Assembly (NCBI GenBank): GCA_003164475.1
Contig: PLTL01000198.1
Location: forward strand, 353-9,802
Source: Candidatus Dormiibacterota bacterium
GTDB taxonomy: Bacteria; Chloroflexota; Dormibacteria; UBA8260; Bog-877
Reading direction: 5' to 3'
DNA: 9,450 nucleotides
A program made the translations under genes and the position numbers. The notes under the pieces are model-generated. The model was given only the letters and a program-made list of their open reading frames with translations, ran no database searches and was not told the origin of the DNA. Each line of letters begins with the position of its first letter. The first letter of the stretch is position 1. This document shows, one piece after another, positions 6,498-9,450 of this stretch.

Positions 6498-6991
6498 GTT
6501 GGGAGTGGCTGGACGTCCGGCCCGCCATGGCAGGGGCCTCAGCCGGTCGCGGGTGGTGGCACGGGGTCCTGCTAGCTGGCCTGCTACTGGCTCGGGCCGG
6601 CTGCGAGGCGAGCCCGATCGGCTCGGCCCCTGCCACCATGCCGCGCGGCGACGGTGCGGTTGTGGGAGGCATCTATCCCTGCTCCGGCCCTCGCCTGGCC
6701 AAGAACCCTGGCTGTGTCGCCGGGATTGTGACCGTGCTGCGGGGCACCGCAGCTTCGGCCCCAGCAGGGGGGGGGGGGGTCACCAGGGTAGTGCTGCCTA
6801 CGGACAAGGTGGCATCCCGGACATTGGTCAGGCACCAGGGGTACTGGTTCGCGCTACCTCCGGGCCCCTACGTGGTGCTGGCCCGCTACGCAGGGCTCGC
6901 AGGAAGCGGCGGTATTGAGCCGTGGGTTCAGGTAGTCGTTCGCGTCGGCAAGGTGACGAAGCAGAGCATCATCGCCCGCAACTGCATATGA
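6494..6991 (+). CDS. small exported protein or lipoprotein of unknown function
   Basis: 165 residues from the ATG at 6494; a second in-frame ATG at 6527 would also keep the signal. A hydrophobic stretch at residues 23-35, with Arg upstream, ends in LLARAGC, so Cys37 could be lipidated, although Arg at -3 makes a poor lipobox. The mature part begins GGIYPCSGP (58-66) and ends with a Tyr- and Val-rich segment (GYWFALPPGPYVVLARY, 116-132) typical of carboxypeptidase-regulatory-like beta-sandwich domains, which often sit on surface proteins. Cys63, Cys74 and Cys164 could form disulfides. I do not recognise a named family. Codons 92-95 and the first base of codon 96 are a run of 13 G, where a one-base slip would break the gene. 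The frame may be translationally coupled to a leader ORF that ends at its start codon. Any reading frame upstream of 6494 looks non-coding. Confidence 0.6.
   Translation: MSWEWLDVRPAMAGASAGRGWWHGVLLAGLLLARAGCEASPIGSAPATMPRGDGAVVGGIYPCSGPRLAKNPGCVAGIVTVLRGTAASAPAGGGGVTRVVLPTDKVASRTLVRHQGYWFALPPGPYVVLARYAGLAGSGGIEPWVQVVVRVGKVTKQSIIARNCI
6767..6779 (+). repeat. 13-G homopolymer inside the exported-protein gene
   Basis: Thirteen consecutive G encode Gly92-Gly95 and the first base of Val96. Losing one G brings a TAG at 6789-6791 into frame almost at once. Gaining one G gives a different tail ending at the TGA at 6916-6918. The length drawn here keeps the full frame open. It is either a slippage-prone on/off switch or a sequencing/assembly weak point. 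Confidence 0.95.
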
Positions 6992-7009
6992 CCGCGACGC
7001 ACGACCACG

Positions 7010-7027
7010 CGCCCCAAGCTTTGGGCG
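7010..7027 (+). terminator. hairpin after the exported-protein gene
   Basis: CGCCC (7010-7014) pairs with GGGCG (7023-7027), with a further AA/TT pair inside after one mismatch. It lies 18 nt after the stop codon at 6989-6991. There is no T-tract, which is common in high-GC bacteria, so termination is likely but not proven. Confidence 0.45.
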
Positions 7028-7177
7028 GTCCCTAACGAAATCATTGGGGACTAGGCAGGCTGCCGCTGTGCACAAGCACCCGTTGAGGTAGCGTGGAGTC
7101 GCTCGGCGACGGTCACTGTCTGCATGTCGCTCGGGTGATGGCGCGGCTCGGCGGTGTCCAGGGGGCGAGCAATTCGA

Positions 7178-7183
7178 TATCGT
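7178..7183 (+). promoter_or_regulatory. possible -10 box of the 121-residue hypothetical
   Basis: TATCGT fits TANNNT and would place the transcript start about 40 nt before the GTG at 7232. No clear -35 is visible. A second TANNNT box, TAGCGT at 7089-7094, is an alternative with a longer leader. Either call is weak. Confidence 0.2.
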
Positions 7184-7231
7184 GTACGCACAGTCGCCCA
7201 GGCGGCATGCGGAAGCCGGAAGGACATCTTC

Positions 7232-7597
7232 GTGATCAAGGGCACCCTCATAGTGGAGAGCCACCGCGTAGGAGCGAACCTGGAGGACCTGAAGCTGACG
7301 ATCCGCACGAGCAGCAGGTTCCAGGCCGTCGGCACCACGGCCGACCAGCCGCACATCTGGACCACCCTGGATTTCGAAGCCGACGAGGCCAACGCGGCGG
7401 AACTCGCGCAGGCATGCGCCGATGCTCTCGATCAGCCCGGCTGGTATGTGAACTTCGAATCAGCTGCAGAGAGCTTCGTCGTGTTTCCGGGCCGGATCTT
7501 CCGCTACCCGCGAGGCGATCGGGCTGGCCGAGCCGAGGTCCAGGCTCATGGGCTGCAACTCGCCATCCCCGAGGCGCAACTGGACTGGACGGTGTGA
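7232..7597 (+). CDS. conserved hypothetical protein, 121 residues
   Basis: The start is set at GTG 7232 because GGAAGGA (7218-7224) is a good Shine-Dalgarno 7 nt upstream; an upstream in-frame start at 7154 would add 26 residues of poor sequence. The product has no signal peptide or membrane segment and should be cytoplasmic. It begins IKGTLIVESHRVGANLEDL and has an alternating hydrophobic core, WYVNFESAAESFVVFPGRIF (71-90), then RYPRGDRAGRAE (91-102) and the tail IPEAQLDW (112-119). I recall very similar small proteins in Streptomyces and Frankia-type actinomycetes, usually unannotated. No catalytic motif is evident; Trp, Tyr and acidic residues suggest a small ligand- or partner-binding fold. 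It stands alone, with a hairpin upstream and 217 nt before the next gene. Function unknown; that it is a real gene is fairly sure. Confidence 0.75.
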   Translation: MIKGTLIVESHRVGANLEDLKLTIRTSSRFQAVGTTADQPHIWTTLDFEADEANAAELAQACADALDQPGWYVNFESAAESFVVFPGRIFRYPRGDRAGRAEVQAHGLQLAIPEAQLDWTV

Positions 7598-7647
7598 GCT
7601 AGGTAGACCGAGTCCCAAAGGGAATCCTGGTCGATGGGACCGTCTGC

Positions 7648-7707
7648 CCAAGCGGTAAGGTGCCCGGTCAGCCCCTCACTGAGCGTCTACGTCGACACCA
7701 AGCGGTA
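7648..7707 (+). repeat. 10-bp direct repeat, copies 50 bp apart
   Basis: CCAAGCGGTA occurs at 7648-7657 and 7698-7707, both upstream of the FAD oxidoreductase gene. A shortened match (CCCAAGCGG) appears just upstream of the GT87 promoter, at 3660-3668. The motif also resembles the D-arm of tRNA-Gln, but no tRNA can be folded around either copy. It may be a regulator site. Confidence 0.3.
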
Positions 7708-7709
7708 GT

Positions 7710-7733
7710 GGCATCATGCCAGCAACGCCTGGC
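7710..7733 (+). promoter_or_regulatory. two mutually exclusive hairpins upstream of the FAD gene
   Basis: GGCATCATGCC (7710-7720) is an inverted repeat with a one-base centre. GCCAG (7718-7722) and CTGGC (7729-7733) form a second hairpin with a 6-nt loop. They share 7718-7720, so only one can form in RNA. The first could equally be a DNA operator. Function is speculative. Confidence 0.25.
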
Positions 7734-7814
7734 CCAAAGCCATGGCGGGCTCCATACTCGAGACCGTTCTCAGTCCCTTGAGCGGTCACCGGCGAGAAGG
7801 CAATTGACTCCGGC

Positions 7815-9302
7815 GTGAGCCAGGAATTCGACGCGGTCGTGGTGGGGAGCGGCCCCAACGGCTTGGCGGCGGCCGTGACCCTCGCGGCCGCCGGGCTCCG
7901 AGTCCTAGTGGTCGAGGGTGCCGATACAGCCGGAGGATGCTGTCGGACTGACCAGCTGACCGTCACCGGCTTCCGGCACGACCTTTGCTCCACCGCCCAT
8001 CCCCTGGCCGCAGCATCCTCCTTCTTCCGGCGCTTCGACCTCGCCGGCCGCGGCGTCCGGCTGGTCCATCCCGAGGTGGTCTTCGCCCAGCCGTTGGATG
8101 GTGGGCGGGCCGGGATCACCTACCGCTCGCTCGATCGCACGGCCTCCGAACTGGGGCCAGATGACAGGGCCTACCGCAAGGTCTTTTCCGGCCTAGTCCA
8201 TGACTCGGACCAGATCGTCGACTGGCTCTTCTCGGCTCAGCGGCGACCGCCCCGCCGTCCTGGCGTCCTTGTCGCCTTCGCCCTAGCCGGGCTCCGTCCC
8301 GCCACAGCTGTCGCCAGCCGTTTTGAAAGCGACGAGGCCCGCGCGCTTTTTGCCGGAGTGGCGGCCCACGCCATGCGCCCCCTCGAGAGCCCCCCCACGG
8401 CAGGAGTTGGCCTGCTCCTCACTGCCCTGGCTCATTCGGTGGGCTGGCCGGTGGTCGAGGGCGGTAGCGCCCGCTTGGTGGACGCGTTGCTCGCCGCCCT
8501 CCACGCGGCGGGGGGGAAACTCCAGACGGGGTGGTGGGTGAAGTCGCTTAAGGACTTGCCCCCGGCCAGGGCGGTTCTCCTCGACATCTCGCCCCGGCAA
8601 CTGCTGACCATCGCTGGCGACAGGCTGCCGCCCCGTTATCGGCGCGCCCTTCACCGCTACCGGTATGGGCCGGGGATCTGCAAGGTCGACTTCGCCCTCG
8701 CCGGTCCTGTCCCCTGGGCCAATGAGGCCTGTCGCAGCGCTGGCACCTTGCACCTCGGGGGTAGCTTCGAGGAGATAGCCGCCAGCGAGCGCGAGGTCGC
8801 CGCCGGCCGCCATCCCGAGTCCCCCTACGTTCTCGCGGTGCAGCCCGGTGCCACCGACGCCTCCAGGGCACCAGCCGGCCAGGCGACCCTGTGGGCCTAC
8901 ACCCACGTGCCCGCAGGCTCCAGTCTCGACGTCAGTGACCGCATGGAAAGGCAGATCGAGCGCTTCGCCCCCGGCTTTCGCGAACGGGTCATGGCCAAGG
9001 CGGTGCGGACCGCCGTGGAGCAGGAGCGATACGACCCCAACTGCGTCGGTGGCGACATCGCCGGTGGGATCCAAGACCTCCGCCAGACGTTCGCCCGCCC
9101 CCTGGTCCGATGGGATCCCTACCGGACCCCGGCCAAAGGGGTGTACCTGTGCTCTGCCTCGACGACCCCGGGGCCGGGAGTGCACGGCCGTTGCGGCGAG
9201 CTCGCAGCGCGCTCGGCCCTCCTGCACACCTTCTCGATCCGTGAGCAGCCTGACCTTGGGCTCAGGGGTAGGCTCTCAACTGCAGCGCTTGCCGCGGTGT
9301 GA
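7815..9302 (+). CDS. FAD-dependent oxidoreductase, phytoene desaturase/PYROXD2-like
   Basis: A 495-residue flavoprotein of the CrtI/amine-oxidase-like group. The N-terminal dinucleotide fold reads VVVGSGPNGLAAA (8-20) with the ribose-binding Glu34 (VVEGADTAGG). GWPVVEGGSARLVDAL (210-225) is the mid-domain FAD/substrate segment. The C-terminal FAD clamp is GVYLCSASTTPGPGVHGRCG (442-461). Length and motif order match the bacterial NAD(P)/FAD oxidoreductases annotated as phytoene desaturase-like or PYROXD2 homologues, whose substrates are mostly unknown. No carotenoid genes (crtB, crtE) are nearby, so a carotenoid role is unsupported. The GTG start gives the correct beginning of the Rossmann fold; GAGAAGG (7794-7800) is a purine-rich run 14 nt upstream, rather far for a ribosome site. 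The gene is probably monocistronic, with a hairpin 24 nt after its stop. Family sure; reaction unknown. Confidence 0.85.
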   Translation: MSQEFDAVVVGSGPNGLAAAVTLAAAGLRVLVVEGADTAGGCCRTDQLTVTGFRHDLCSTAHPLAAASSFFRRFDLAGRGVRLVHPEVVFAQPLDGGRAGITYRSLDRTASELGPDDRAYRKVFSGLVHDSDQIVDWLFSAQRRPPRRPGVLVAFALAGLRPATAVASRFESDEARALFAGVAAHAMRPLESPPTAGVGLLLTALAHSVGWPVVEGGSARLVDALLAALHAAGGKLQTGWWVKSLKDLPPARAVLLDISPRQLLTIAGDRLPPRYRRALHRYRYGPGICKVDFALAGPVPWANEACRSAGTLHLGGSFEEIAASEREVAAGRHPESPYVLAVQPGATDASRAPAGQATLWAYTHVPAGSSLDVSDRMERQIERFAPGFRERVMAKAVRTAVEQERYDPNCVGGDIAGGIQDLRQTFARPLVRWDPYRTPAKGVYLCSASTTPGPGVHGRCGELAARSALLHTFSIREQPDLGLRGRLSTAALAAV

Positions 9303-9326
9303 CCACGCCGTAGCGGACCATCCGGT

Positions 9327-9340
9327 GGGAGGCAGCTCCC
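9327..9340 (+). terminator. hairpin after the FAD oxidoreductase gene
   Basis: GGGAG (9327-9331), a 4-nt loop and CTCCC (9336-9340) form a compact GC hairpin 24 nt after the stop codon. No T-tract follows. It is a likely transcript end in a high-GC genome. Confidence 0.45.
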
Positions 9341-9392
9341 GGCGGTGACGATCTCAGCGGCAGGCACTCGTGGTGGGGTCAGCGCCATCAGC

Positions 9393-9437
9393 GGAGCGGG
9401 AGACGGGGCTCGAACCCGAGACCTCCTGCTTGGGAAG
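9393..9437 (-). pseudogene. 3' part of tRNA-Gly(CCC), truncated in the anticodon arm; candidate att site
   Basis: On the minus strand the bases fit a tRNA from position 31 to the 3' end: loop TTCCCAA (9436-9430, anticodon CCC), 3' anticodon strand GCAGG, a 5-nt variable loop, T-stem/loop TCGGG-TTCGAGC-CCCGT, acceptor strand CTCCCGC, and T73 followed by CC. T-stem pairing is 4 of 5. TCCCGCTCC is the usual 3' end of bacterial tRNA-Gly. The bases 5' of the loop (GGGAC instead of the required CCTGC) do not pair with GCAGG, and what follows to the window edge does not resemble a D-arm. The gene is therefore broken at the anticodon stem/loop boundary, where many tyrosine integrases recombine. Confidence 0.6.
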
Positions 9438-9450
9438 TCCCTAAGGCTAT

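Noticed and set aside
7636..7690. tRNA-Gln-like D-arm (GCCCAAGCGGTAAGG)
   Set aside because: No anticodon stem-loop with a proper T33 and no T-arm (GTTCGA-type) follows at the right distance.
8283..9227. 314-codon open frame antisense to the FAD oxidoreductase
   Set aside because: Shadow frame; no motif or ribosome site, while the sense product is complete.
9393..9450. tRNA-Gly interrupted by a group I intron (ATAGCC and AGGGA on the minus strand resemble an intron 3' region)
   Set aside because: No G precedes the 3' exon at a plausible splice point in the anticodon loop, and there is no room for a P9 hairpin between the ATAGCC and the exon. A covariance search on extended sequence could reopen this.

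Overview
The window is GC-rich bacterial DNA. Coding bias is strong at third codon positions and most genes start with GTG. The family mix is an oxalyl-CoA synthetase-like ligase, a GT87 membrane mannosyltransferase, and a short hypothetical of a kind I associate with actinomycetes. Two start codons sit exactly 9 nt after a TANNNT -10 box, which suggests leaderless transcripts. Together these point to Actinomycetota or a related high-GC lineage such as Dormibacterota. This is an inference from composition and families; there is no rRNA or marker gene to settle it.

Layout from left to right: (1) 1-729, no gene I can support. (2) 730-3241, a tight two-gene operon of an AMP-forming ligase closest to the oxalyl-CoA synthetase (AAE3/Pcs60) family and a PanE/ApbA-fold reductase. 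(3) 3242-3687, intergenic, ending in a leaderless-type promoter. (4) 3688-4974, a GT87-type polytopic glycosyltransferase. (5) 4975-5339, a convergent spacer. (6) 5340-6296 on the minus strand, a polysaccharide-deacetylase-fold metal amidohydrolase without a signal peptide, driven by a near-perfect TTGACA-17-TAGCAT promoter. (7) 6494-6991, a small exported protein or lipoprotein with a 13-G homopolymer in its coding sequence, perhaps translationally coupled to a 21-codon leader ORF. (8) 7232-7597, a conserved hypothetical. (9) 7815-9302, an FAD-dependent phytoene-desaturase/PYROXD2-like oxidoreductase. (10) 9393-9437 on the minus strand, the 3' part of a tRNA-Gly(CCC) that loses its match inside the anticodon arm.

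The most interesting functional reading is the ligase-reductase pair. An oxalyl-CoA synthetase followed 7 nt later by a PanE-family reductase with an altered C-terminal signature could convert oxalate to oxalyl-CoA and then to glyoxylate. This would match the oxalate-assimilation route known from Methylobacterium, where a PanE paralogue is the oxalyl-CoA reductase. The tRNA fragment at the right edge looks like an attachment-site scar; if so, an integrated element should begin beyond the window and this window is the chromosomal flank. The other genes look like independent transcription units (envelope glycan transfer, amidohydrolase, exported small protein, flavin oxidoreductase) and I see no single pathway joining them.
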